Shown piece after piece: positions 45,746 to 55,605 of a DNA stretch of 64,000 bases (within the stretch, counting starts at the first letter, position 1; every line of letters starts with the position of its first letter). A program made the position numbers and the translations under genes. Where the stretch lies: contig CP154956.1 of the NCBI GenBank assembly GCA_039621445.1, forward strand, positions 82,952,474 to 83,016,473, written 5' to 3'. A model generated the notes under the pieces. That model saw only the letters and a program-made list of their open reading frames with translations. It did no database searches and had not been told where the DNA came from. Origin of the DNA: Euglena gracilis. Taxonomy: Eukaryota; Euglenida; Euglenophyceae; Euglenales.

Positions 45746-46785
45746 CCTAGTCGGCACGCCGTGGCGATGGTCCGGCTAGGGGGGGGGGGGAGGGGGGTTT
45801 TGGCGTGGCGAGGGGGTCCCGGAGTGACCCCCCACCGGACTCTGATACAAAAATTGTGTCCAGAAATTTCCCGCCCGAATTGCCATCCCGAATGTTGGTT
45901 TCTTGTTTCGATTTAGAGGGGGTGGTCGGCACACCTCTCCCTCCCATGTCAGGCCCACCAAAGAAAATTTTGTTGGCAAACCCCCGCACACCCCCACCGA
46001 CTCCCCCCCCCCAATGGTTTTGTCCGAGTCTGGGGATTGGGGTGAGATTGGGGTGGGTCTCCTTTTCCTCTCAAAATGGTCAGCTTCATTTAATTTTATT
46101 GAAATTTCTGAACAATTGCCCAAAATGTCATGTTTTGGCCATTTTTGGTCCAAAAAGTGCTCTTGTTGTGAACTTCACCGTTGAAGTTCACTGTTGAGTT
46201 GGGCAGAGGGGGGAGGGACCCCCGGATGAACTTTCTACACACAAATTGTGGCTGAGCCCAGATTTCAGGCTGAAAACGTGTTCAGCAGGGGACCCCCGAA
46301 TTGTAAGCGGGAAATTCGTTCTTATACTTTTGGTGAAGGAAGATAAACTTCATGCAGATAAATGATTCCACGGAAGGGATCCATAACTTACAAAGTGTGG
46401 CGGTTTCCGCTGCGATGGCTGTGAAATGTGAGACTGAATTTCTCGGTAGGACTTGCCATGTTGAATTAAGCCTTGCCTTTTTGTAAGTCCTAAGAGCACA
46501 CGCAGTCCCCCTCACCCTCGACTGATCTCCTCTCCCCTCATCCGCCACCGCTTATACCTATGCTGCCCATGGGCCTCGCCCATCTGTACATAGCCCCCCT
46601 CCCACGAACTCTGACAAATCCAGTAGGCTGTGCCACTGGTCGGTGGATTCGGCTCGCCCCACCACCGTTCCGCAGGGGTCAAGTCCTCAGAAACCTCATC
46701 AGCCAACACACATCGCAGCAAAAAAAATTGGTTCAGTAAAGAAAAAACCTTGGGGGCAAGATCGACATCAGCTCAGCAGTGATAT

Positions 46786-47142
46786 TTGAAGAATGGAAAA
46801 AGGTTTCTACCTCCTCTTCCCGCAGCCGTTGCACCAACACCCTTCATCCCAATCATCCCCGGAGACCTCTTCCCTCCCACATTCCCCTCACAACCTCCCG
46901 AGACATCTGACAAACGACGAAGACCCTCCCGTAACACAGAATGGGGCCTCGCCGGACAGTTCACTAAACTCAACCTTCCTCACTCTGTGTCCAAGAAGTG
47001 CATGTACCATATGCTTCGCCTGCTCTTCAATGTCTTCCAAGACCTCCGCACAGCATCTCTTCTGCACCTGACAATGGGTCGGTCACTTGATCTCTCTACC
47101 AGATGGAGAAGAGTACCATGCCCCCCCCATATAATCATATAA
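46786..47142 (+). CDS. Protein-like frame inside the TIR unit, unknown
   Basis: Open from ATG 46786 with varied codon use; reads TPFIPIIPGDLFPPTFPSQ, then NTEWGLAGQFTKLNLPHSV and MYHMLRLLFNVFQDLRTAS. It ends on entering the first CCATGCCCCCC inverted repeat, so the C-terminus is probably lost. The true start may lie upstream. I do not recognise the family; a mobile-element protein is a reasonable guess from context only. Confidence 0.4.
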   Translation: MKNGKRFLPPLPAAVAPTPFIPIIPGDLFPPTFPSQPPETSDKRRRPSRNTEWGLAGQFTKLNLPHSVSKKCMYHMLRLLFNVFQDLRTASLLHLTMGRSLDLSTRWRRVPCPPHIII

Positions 47143-47145
47143 GAG

Positions 47146-47263
47146 TACCATGCCCCCCCCCTGGCCGGCCGAAGGCCGGCCCTTTGGCCGGGACCGACCC
47201 CCCCATATAAGACCCCCCCCCTGGGATTTTGGCTACCGAGGGGGGGTCGTATATGGGGGGGGC
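47146..47263. repeat. ACCATGCCCCCC-type inverted-repeat element, first copy
   Basis: TACCATGCCCCCC...GGGGGGGGCAT ends. The interior includes GGCCGGCCGAAGGCCGGCC, GGGACCGACCCCCC, CATATAAGACCCCCC and CTGGGATTTTGGCT. A partial extra end (TACCATGCCCCCCCCATATAA) precedes it at 47114. Confidence 0.8.
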
Positions 47264-47387
47264 ATCCCCCTCAACTGGCTGCTAATTATTATCCTCAAAT
47301 ACTACAACGATGCCAACCCGGCGCCACCCTCAAGAGAACTGACAGCCCGCGGCCCAGGGCAACGCGGCTCCCATCCTATCCCATCCC

Positions 47388-47547
47388 ATACCATGCCCCT
47401 CCCCATATAAGACCCCCCCTCGGGAGCCAAAATCCCAGGGGGGGTCTTACATGAGGGGGGGTCTTATATGGGGGGGGTCGGTCCCAGCCAAGGGCCGGCC
47501 TTCGGCCGGCCAGGGGGGGTCTTATATGGGGGGGGGGGGCATGGTAT
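47388..47547. repeat. ACCATGCCCCCC-type inverted-repeat element, second copy
   Basis: Ends ATACCATGCCCC and inverse CATGGTAT. The interior repeats the blocks of 47146-47263 in opposite orientation (AGCCAAAATCCCAG, GGTCTTATATGG, GGTCGGTCCC, GGCCGGCCTTCGGCCGGCC). The two copies can fold on each other across about 120 bp of unrelated sequence. Confidence 0.85.
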
Positions 47548-47857
47548 TTGGGACTCTGTTGTCCATTCCGATGTGTCTTCCTTGCTTTGAGGATCCTGCG
47601 ATCCCCGGTCAGAAGATTTTCGACAGGAAAATTGGGCATCGGTACCACCCATCCCCTGCTCTTCCTACTTAGGGGCTTCCGGGAACGTCCCCCGTAGCTC
47701 CTCCGTTTGAAAAAGGACACCCCCCTGCCAGCACTTTCCCCTTCCCCAAATTCCCTTCCTCCAGCTAACCCCACCCCAACCTTGGGAACCTTGGGCCCTT
47801 TCCTAGATCCCTCTCTGAACACTTCCCAGAATCACATTTTCCCTCCAGCACCCCCAA

Positions 47858-48166
47858 GTGGTCATCTCCCCAAGAAAACCCTGGCTCCTTCTCTGCGGCG
47901 TGCAGCGACATCCAACCCAACCCGCACCACCAAGCCGGCATTTTTTTTCCAGCTCGCCGGACTATGACCTCCTCGACTATCCGAATAACTCGCAGACAAC
48001 AAAATTCTTCTCTGTGTGTTGTCCATTCCCATATCTTCCCATGCTTCGTGGATCAGCCCATGCGAACCATTTTCTTCTCTATGACCTTTTCCAGAACTTT
48101 ACCTTCGACCTTCGGACGCACAAGGAAAACCGTGTGGCAAGGGACAATAGAGACGTTCCTGGGTGA
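47858..48166 (+). CDS. Protein-like frame inside the TIR unit, unknown
   Basis: Reads SSPDYDLLDYPNNSQTTKFF, then LRGSAHANHFLLYDLFQNFT and FDLRTHKENRVARDN, ending in TGA. The composition is that of a soluble protein rather than of a repeat. Another plus frame (47964-48242) is also open. It could be a separate exon of the 46786 frame or an unrelated remnant. No family recognised. Confidence 0.35.
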   Translation: MVISPRKPWLLLCGVQRHPTQPAPPSRHFFSSSPDYDLLDYPNNSQTTKFFSVCCPFPYLPMLRGSAHANHFLLYDLFQNFTFDLRTHKENRVARDNRDVPG

Positions 48167-48429
48167 AGCTGGGTCTGCATCACTCCAACATCACACAGTC
48201 TGCCACTCAAGGGGGTCGGTACACCCCTCCCCCCCCCATTGACCCCCTCGCTACGCCATTCCCCCCCCTTTTCAGACCTCCTCGCCACGCCATGTCAGGC
48301 CCACCAAAGAAAATTTTCTTGGCAGACCCCCGCGCACCCCCCCCCGCCCGGGACCCCCTTGCCACGCCAACCCCCCCCCCCTAGCCGGACCCCTCGCCAC
48401 GGCGTGCCGACCCCCCAAGGGAGCCAGTT

Positions 48430-48840
48430 TGTTCATGCTTCCGTAAGTCTACTTCAGCTTTGAACTTGAACTGAGAATTTGTCCCATTAACAAATGAGTT
48501 GCAGTGGTGGTTCGTTTCAAGCCTTTTTGAGTTTTTTTTGAATACATTTTGCTGTAAATGCTAAATAAAATCATAACTGTAAGCAACATCGGGTGTTGAG
48601 AAACGTCAAAGAATGGGGTTTTTGGACTTTTCCAAATGCCAGATTTTGGTGGAGTTTGCACATCCACTCATTTGTGATGGTTATAAAATGCAAATGCATT
48701 GCTCAAAGAAGTGCATGCAATGCAATTTGTTAGGACTGAAATACAAGCAGGTGACTAACAAGAAGAATTTTGGTAACCTGTGGGCAAAACCCAACCACAT
48801 CAAGCGGAATTGGTCATTTGTAACCATGAATAGAGGCCCG
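48430..48840. other. Unassigned DNA
   Basis: Balanced sequence without G/C runs. Short frames exist but show no codon bias or splice context. Nothing was identified. Confidence 0.35.
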
Positions 48841-48847
48841 GCGCCTG

Positions 48848-48965
48848 CCCTGTTTTTCGTGGGTGTGAACACGGAAAACAGGGCATATTTTCAATTCACG
48901 AAAATATGCCCTGTTTTTCGTGAATAGGTATTCACGATAAACAGGGCATATTTTTGTGAATAGGA
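48848..48965. repeat. ATGCCCTGTTTTTCGTGAATA hairpin repeat, copy 1
   Basis: ACACGGAAAACAGGGCATATTTTC and TTCACGAAAATATGCCCTG are inverted copies of each other; a third copy follows in the first orientation. The same arrangement is at 54463-54560, and a single unit is at 51052-51085. Confidence 0.85.
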
Positions 48966-49069
48966 ATTTTAACTGAAATGAAAACCAAAAACCTAAACAT
49001 GAAAAAGGAGATCTGATACAAGAAAACTGATTGCTTTGAAGCAGAATCAGAGCAAACGGATGACGGAAC

Positions 49070-49440
49070 AACACATGGGGGTGTCTCCCCCGCGTCCCAC
49101 CCCCCCGTCCCCCCCCCCCGCGTCCCCCCTGCGTCCCACTTTGGAACCAAAATTTTGTTCTCGAGACAGCCAAATTTAGGAGGCTGATTCCTAATTTCAG
49201 GCAAATTTGAGGCTGGTGATTCCTAATTTGGTGTGGGTGATTCCTAACTTGTGGTGGGTGATTCCTAATTTGGGGTAGGTGATTCCTAATTTGTTGTGGT
49301 AGAATCCTAATTTGGCTAAAATTTTCTCGTAGCAAATTCCTAATTTCACCATCCCAAAAATGGCGTCTCCCCCGCGTCCCCCCCCCCCCAGCGTCCCCCC
49401 TGCGTCCCCCCCGCGTCCCAGACACCCCCCATGGGGAAGT
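49070..49440. repeat. GATTCCTAATTT minisatellite between GCGTCCCCCC repeats
   Basis: 49165-49345 holds degenerate 20-25 bp units (GGTGATTCCTAATTTGGTGTG type). It is flanked on both sides by GTCTCCCCCGCGTCCC/CCCCTGCGTCCC blocks in the same orientation (49078-49138 and 49364-49428). Confidence 0.8.
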
Positions 49441-49557
49441 GACGAAGTTGCAGAATTTCCTCTGGGGGTTGCTCAGTCTCAACAATGCCTTTTTTGGTTG
49501 CTTCACCGGTCAGAGCAGCCGCCATCAATTTTTGCACTTGTGGGGGTTGCGTGTCAG

Positions 49558-49980
49558 CAAGGCTGCATAGAGGTAGAGGGATAGAGGTAGAGGTAGAGGT
49601 AGAGGTAGAGGTAGAGGTTTTCCAACCTCCTCTATCGCTCTGTGTCACCTCTATGTCAAAAACCAAAGGAAAATGACTCAATAAAGGAATTTTTTTGCAA
49701 GCAAAGAAGAAATACATGAAAAGGTTTTCAGTGGTCACATAACTGCACCAACAACTTTCAAAATCACCAACCCACATATTGTTTCTCATCCCCTCGCCGT
49801 TTTGCATGTGTTTTCATGCAAAATTGCCATTTTTCCGAGCAGATGGGGTGTTTTATGACCCTTTTTGAGGCCATTTTGGTACATTTTACAGACATAGAGG
49901 TGACATAGAGGTAGAGGTAGAGGTAGAGGTGGTTGACATAGAGGTAGAGGCCTTTGACCTCTACCTCTACCTCAGCCCTG
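49558..49980 (-). mobile_element. GCTGCA/TAGAGG-type TIR element, copy C (423 bp)
   Basis: Inverted relative to copy B. Ends CAAGGCTGCATAGAGG and CTCAGCCCTG, flanked by GTGTCAG at 49551-49557 and 49981-49987. The central 250 bp match copy B closely (reverse complement). (TAGAGG)n tracts lie inside both ends. One terminus has lost the GCATAG part. Confidence 0.93.
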
Positions 49981-49989
49981 GTGTCAGAG

Positions 49990-50555
49990 GATGGCATAAA
50001 CGGGCTGAGATGAGGCATGGATGCAGGCAACTGCGTTCAGGTAGCCCCTGAACGTGGATGCTTTCAATTGTCGAAATTTGAATTGATGGCCACATTGTGC
50101 CCGGCGTTGGTCCTCGCATTGTTTGATGACCGCTTGCCCATCAAACAACAGAGGAGGATCAAGCACCCAAGCCGCCCAAGCACAAAAAAAAAGAAAGCAT
50201 CCAATTTGTCATAGACAGCGCCAGGGCATTGCAGACCTCCGCAAATTCAAGGAGATGTGCCAATGCCGATTGCTTTGTCCCTTCCGAACCGGATGCTTTC
50301 GTTCTGGTAACCTCCGCCAGAAGGTAATAGCAGGGTTCTTCCTCTTGTCCCATCCTTGCTTAATTGTGGCCAAAATTCAGCAACTTTTGGGGGTTGTGGC
50401 AACATTCGGTCCATGTTGTTTGCAGCTTTCTTCGCCATTTTTGCAAGAACAGACTGAGGAACAGCACAAGCAATGTGCAAAAATACCGACCCTCTGTTAT
50501 CCGTTAGGCTCTAAATCGAACATTGGCGTCAAGCCAAGCATTGTGGGGGCCTTGG
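49990..50555. other. Unassigned, weakly gene-like DNA
   Basis: Mixed composition, few runs, a plus frame open 50123-50629 without recognisable domain or clear splice context. Not called as a gene. Confidence 0.3.
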
Positions 50556-50559
50556 GGGG

Positions 50560-50960
50560 GGGGGGGGACCGGGCGCCTTCGGCGCACGTCCCTCCCCCCC
50601 TCAAAGTGCCCTCCAATAATCTGGCCTGATGCCATTCCTCGTTTTCCAAGACCAGCGGTACTATGTGGCCACTTTCTTTTGGCGCCGAAGGCGCCTAAAC
50701 CCAAAAATCGACCCCCCCCCCTCCAAAGTGTCCCCTCCCCCAGAGTGGTCGTTTTGGGGTTCCGTGTTGCCTGGAGGGTGGCCACTTCCTGCCTGGGGGT
50801 GAGGGTAGAAACAGGTCTGTAGAAATGGTGTCCAAATGACCCAAAGGGGGGGGGGTAACCCAAATTTGCCAAAAAGATTGGCCACTCTGAGGGCGGCGTT
50901 TGGGACACAGTTTTTGAAACCGTGTATTGGGGGCTCTGGTTTCACCCCGAACCGGCGGCC
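50560..50960. repeat. CAAAGTGTCCCC / GAGTGGCCA family with hairpin
   Basis: Blocks CTCCAAAGTGTCCCC, CAGAGTGGTCGTTTTGGGGTTCC and TGGCCACTTTCTTTTGGCGC-CGAAGGCGCC. Close relatives are at 54405-54440, 56380-56480 and 57400-57480. 50916-50960 is the GAAACCGTGTATTGGGG-CTCTGG family. Confidence 0.7.
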
Positions 50961-51486
50961 GAGGAATCACGGCCAATTTCGCCCAAAACACCCATGTTTG
51001 GGGCTGTTTTGGGCGACTTTGGCCCAAAAAATAGCCCGGGAACCTTGATTTCGTGAATCGAAAATATGCCCTGTTTTTGTGAATACCCTCACCCAGTGCC
51101 AAACGGTAGACTGGGGGGGGGTAGTGGGTAGTCGGCCGACTAGTCGGCCGACTACCCAATTGGTCTACCGACTAGTCGGCCGACTAATTGGTCGGTAGCT
51201 AGTCGGCGGGGGTAGTGGGTAGTCGGCCGACTAGTCGGCCGACTACCCACTCTAATGTACTAACGGGTCAAAACCGCCGACTTTTAAGCCCCCCCCTGGG
51301 AAAAAAAATTTGTCTAATTCACCTCAACGCCGGTCAAAACCCACCCAAATGGCTCCAGAACCCCCCAATCGGGGGTGAATATGCAAAAAAATTGGGGGAA
51401 AATGTCCATTTTGGGCCACTTTTGATAAAAGTACACCTCTCCCCATGAATTTTCAATATAAGTCAAAAAGGGTCTTATCCCTCCAA

Positions 51487-52025
51487 GTCTATTGCCAACA
51501 TAGAAGGGATTTTGTTATTTGAGGGGGGGGGTGCGGGCGGGGGGGGCGGAGCCCCCCCCGCCTATGCCAAAGTGAGCCACAAAAACGACTTAGCCCCCGA
51601 GTATGTTGCAAACACAGAAGGGATTTTGCTATTTGAGGGGGGGGGGTGCGGGGGGGGGGGGGGGGCGGAGCCCCCCCCGCCTATGCCAAAGTGAGCCACA
51701 AAAACGACTTAGCCCCTGAGTATGTTGCCAACAGAGAAGGGATTTTGTTATTTGAGGGGGGGGGGGTGCGGGGGGGGCGAGCCCCCCCCGCCTATGCCAA
51801 AGTGAGCCACAAAAACGACTTAGCCCCCGAGTATGTTGCCAACAGAGAAGGGATATTGTTATTTGAGGGGGGGGGTGCGGGGGGGGGGGGGGAGCCCCCC
51901 CCGCCTATGCCAAAGTGAGCCACAAAACGACTTAGCCCCCGAGTATGTTGCAAACACAGAAGGGATTTTGTTATTTGAGGGGGGGGGGGCGGGGGGGCGG
52001 GGGGGGGGAGCCCCCCCCGCCTATG
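51487..52025. repeat. About 117-bp satellite array
   Basis: Five units of 111-125 bp: GCCAACACAGAAGGGATTTTG, TTATTTGAGGGGGG, a GGCGGAGCC-CCCGCC hairpin, CTATGCCAAAGTGAGCCACA, AAACGACTTAGCCCCC. A further plus-orientation unit is at about 53300-53380. Confidence 0.92.
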
Positions 52026-52521
52026 CCGGCTCTAGGCGGTAGGCTGGGTGGGGGGGGGTCCTGGGTGGTCGGCCGACTAGTCGGCCGACCACCCAATTGG
52101 TCGGCCGACTAGGCCTGGTCGGCAGCTAGTCGGCGAGACGGGGGGGGGGGGGGGCCTGGGGGGTCGGCGGACTAGTCGGCCGACCACCCACTCTAATGTA
52201 GTTACGGGCCAGTATCGCCGACTTTTTATGAAGAAAATTGTATGCAAACTAGTCGGTGGCTGGTCGGTGGTCATAAAAATGGTCCGTGGCGGGCCCAAAC
52301 CACCCGGAAATGGACCGGATGGGTCCAAATAAGTGCTTTACACCAACAGGAACACCCTCAGATGGAAATCTTTGGTCGGTGGGGGGTCGGTGGGCCCTTG
52401 GTGGGGTCCGGAGGGGTAAAAAACCAAGGACAAAACAGGAATTACATGAAAATCCTTTAGAAATGCAAGCATTCTACATCACGACAGGCTGAAAACTCCC
52501 CCCTCCACCCCCACCCGAGCC

Positions 52522-52917
52522 CAGATGACAAAATCCCTTCTATGTTGGCAACATACTCGGGGGCTAAGTCGTTTTTGTGGCTTACTTTAGCATAGGCGGG
52601 GGGGGGGGGCTCCGCCCCCCCCCCACCCCCCCCTCAAATAACAAAATCCCTTCTATGTTGGCAATAGACTTGGAGGGCTAAGTCCTTTTTGTGGCTGACT
52701 TTGGCATAGGCGGGGGGGCTCCGCCCCCCCGCACCCCCCCCCTCAAATAACAAAATCCCTTCTATGTTGGCAACATACTCGGGGGCTAAGTCGTTTTTTG
52801 TGGCTCACTTTAGCATAGGCGGGGGGGGGGCTCCGCCCCCCCGCACCCCCCCCCCTCAAATAACAAAATCCCTTCTATGTTGGCAATAGACTTGGAGGGC
52901 TAAGTCCTTTTTGTGCA
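52522..52917. repeat. About 117-bp satellite array, inverted
   Basis: Three to four units in reverse orientation (CCCTCAAATAACAAAATCCC, TTCTATGTTGGCAA). Two unit subtypes (CATACTCGGGGG and TAGACTTGGAGG) alternate. Confidence 0.92.
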
Positions 52918-53564
52918 AATTTTGACTTATACATTGAAAATCCAATGGGGAGAAGCGTTCTTTTCCCAAAAGTGGCCCAAAATGGGCATTTTGCCCCCAG
53001 TTTTTTGCATATTCACCCCCGATTGGGGGGTTCTGGAGCCATTTGGGTGGGTTTTGACTGGTTTTGGGGTGATTTGGACAAAAGTTTTTTCCCAGGGGGG
53101 GGGCTTAAAAGTCGGCGAGAATGGCCCGTAACTACATTAGAGTGGGTGGTCGGCCGACTAGTCGGCCGACCACCCAGGACCCCCCCCCCCCCTCTCGCCG
53201 ACTAGCTGCCGACCAGGCCTAGTCGGCCGACCAATTGGGTGGTCGGCGACTAGTCGGCCGACCACCCAGGACCCCCCCCCACCCAGTCTACCGTTTGGCA
53301 CTGCCTATGCCAAAGTGAGCCACAAAAACGACTTAGCCCCCGAGTATGTTGCCAACACAGAAGGGATTTTGTTATTTGAGTCTCGGATTGGGGTGGGGGG
53401 GGGAGTTTTCTGCCTCTCGTGATGCAAAACGCAGATTGCAGATTGCATTTCTAAAGGATTTTAATGTAATCCCTGTTTCATCATTGGTTTTTTACCCCTC
53501 CGGACCCCCATCAAGGGCACACCGACCCCCCACTGACCAAAGATTTCCCAGGGGGGGGAAAAAT

Positions 53565-54005
53565 GCGTTTCGCATTTTTTCGCATTTTTGCGCATTTTTT
53601 TCGCATTTTTTCAATTTTTCCAAAAATGCGCATTTTTGCGCCTTTTTTCCTTTTTTTTGACCATTTTTTGGGTTTTTTCAGCGCATTTTTTTGCTTTTTG
53701 GCACATTTTTTCGAGATTTTCCAAAATTTTCGCATTTTTTGACCATTTTTGCAATTTTTTGCAAAAATTTGAATTTTTCGACTTTTTTTGAAACTTACAT
53801 TTTCCTCATTATTCTACATAATTTCTTCAAATTTGGTGCCATTTTTGCATGTTTTTGGGTAATTTTTGCATTTTCGTGATTTTTGCGCATTTTTTCTCGG
53901 ATTTTGCACATTTTTGCGCATTTTTTCCAAAAATGCGCATTTTTTGCGCATTTTTTTGCGCATTTTTGCGCATTTTTGCGCATTTTTGTGCATTTTTTCC
54001 GAGGC
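53565..54005. repeat. TTTTTGCGCA minisatellite
   Basis: Degenerate T-rich 8-14 bp units with GCGCA or TCGCA. Open frames rich in Phe/Ala or Lys/Met are artefacts. Present only in the right arm of the surrounding palindrome. Confidence 0.9.
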
Positions 54006-54462
54006 CGGGCGAGCGCATTTCCCCCCCCCCTCTGGATTTCCATCTGGGGGTGTTTATTTAGGCGTAAGACACTTATTTGGACCCACCCGGACCATTTCCG
54101 GGTGATTTGGGCCCGCCACAGGCCATTTTTATGACCGCCGACTAGCCACCGACTAGTTTCCATTGGATTTTGTTCATGGGGGGGGGGGGGCTTAAAAGTC
54201 GGCGGTTTTGACCCGTTAGTACATTAGAGTGGGTAGTCGGCCGACTAGTTGGCCGACTACCCACTACCCCCCCCCCCCCCCTGTCTCTCCGACTAGCTAC
54301 CGACTAGGACTAGTCGGTGGACCAATTGGGTAGTCGGCCGACTAGTCGGCCGACTACCCACTCCCCCCCCCCCCCAGTCTACCGCCTTGCGCCCCCTCAC
54401 CCCCCCCCCTCAAAGTGTCCCCCCCCTCAGAGTGGCCAATTTTTTTGGCACATTATTCACAA

Positions 54463-54560
54463 AAAAACAGGGCATATTTTCGTGAATTGACGAAAATATG
54501 CCCTGTTTTCCGTGAATAGATATTCACAAAAAACAGGGCATATTTTCGTGAATAGGATTT
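54463..54560. repeat. ATGCCCTGTTTT hairpin repeat, copy 2
   Basis: TATTCACAAAAAAACAGGGC...TTTTCGTGAA is followed by its inverse TTGACGAAAATATGCCCTG and a third unit, as at 48848-48965. Confidence 0.85.
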
Positions 54561-54668
54561 TTGGGTATAAAATGACAAAAAAATGCCCGAAAACATGGCG
54601 TGAAGCACACCAACGAAAAACAGGGCAGACGCCGGGCCTTTCTACTCACGGTTACAGAAAAATCGTGG

Positions 54669-55250
54669 GCGACGGCTGGCCGACGGCGTGACGGAAGCCG
54701 GGTCATTTTGTTTAACTAACTTTGGATAGCAAATGCCTAATTTGGTGTGCAGTTTGGAGTTTTGAGAGGCAAATTCCTAATTTCAGTGTGCCAATTGACC
54801 AGATTCCTAATTTCTTGTGCATACCACCTCCCCCCCCCTAATTGACCCCCCCTAATTGGGGAAAATTTTTAACCCCCCCCCCTAATTGACTGCCTGGGGG
54901 GATTCCGTGCCGAAGCACCCCCTAATTGACGGCACCCCCCCCCCCTGAACCCCCCCTCCTAATTGACCAAAAGGGGGTCCCGTGGAGAGGTCCCACGGTC
55001 AATCAGGGGGGGGGAGGTGGTATTCCTAATTTTGAGTGGCAAATGCTTAATTTCGGGTGTAAAAGTATTGAAATTTGAGTGGTATCCCTAATTTGGTGTG
55101 CCAATGCCTAATTGTGCGTGCCAAATTTTGGGTGGTAAGAGTGGCAAATGCATATTCCGGGGTGAAGATTGCTAAATTTTAGCGACTGATGCCTAAATTT
55201 AGTGTGCAAGTGCTTCATGTTGGGTGCCAAATCTTAATTTTGGATGATGA
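54669..55250. repeat. GC motif, minisatellite and inserted inverted-repeat element
   Basis: GACGGCTGGCCGACGGCGTG (54670-54689) leads into degenerate AAATGCCTAATTTGGTGTGC units as at 17887-18240. At 54821-55023 an element with ends ATACCACCTCCCCCC and inverse GGGGGGAGGTGGTAT interrupts the array; it contains CCCCCCTAATTGAC blocks like 41511 and 42280. No clean TSD can be assigned within the repetitive target. Confidence 0.75.
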
Positions 55251-55605
55251 TTTTGAATTATCTTTCGAATTCTACCACACAAAATTTGAGCTTTTTTTGT
55301 CCATTATCCGGTAAATTTTGCCAGTTCGTTGAAAATGGGACACCAGTTGAGCAATTTTCACTCATTCGAATAATTTGTGGACAAAAATCCTTTCACAATG
55401 ACTGGAATGACCCAAAAATAGGCCGAAATGGTCAGAATTGGTCAAAAAAGGTCCAAAATCGGCAAAATTGACAAAAATTGGCGAAAAATGACTTCAGATG
55501 GGCAAAAATGCAGCCCCTGCCAACGATGAACGTGATCTTGAAGGGAGATTGACGGCGAAATCGCTTTTGCATTGTAAGGCTGTGGATCGGGTCATTTTCC
55601 TGTGA

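Larger units (their letters stand above)
45750..48411. mobile_element. 2.66-kb TIR-bounded unit with protein-like interior
   Basis: Left GTCGGCACGCCGTGGCGA, GGTCCGGCTAGGGGGG, TTGGCGTGGCRAGGGGG, TCCCGG is mirrored at the right end over about 65 bp. Direct repeats inside the TIRs (45944-45992 and 48293-48341) share CCATGTCAGGCCCACCAAAG. The interior 46440-48170 has coding-like composition. No transposase motif was recognised and no TSD is evident, so it could be an autonomous element, a captured gene, or coincidental TIR copies. Confidence 0.55.
51090..54390. repeat. 3.3-kb broken palindrome with cruciform modules
   Basis: Modules of about 200 bp containing CGGCCGACTAGTCGGCCG palindromes lie at 51100-51285 (+), 52030-52240 (+), 53105-53300 (inverted) and 54185-54385 (inverted). 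Further inverted pairs: 51280-51440 with 52945-53115, 52225-52370 with 54040-54165, 52370-52520 with 53385-53545. Module edges share CTCTAATGTA. No coding sequence was found. Confidence 0.85.

Noticed and set aside
45750-48411. Recognised transposase inside the 2.7-kb unit
   Set aside because: I could not find a DDE/D pattern, zinc finger or other transposase motif in the visible frames, so no superfamily is claimed.
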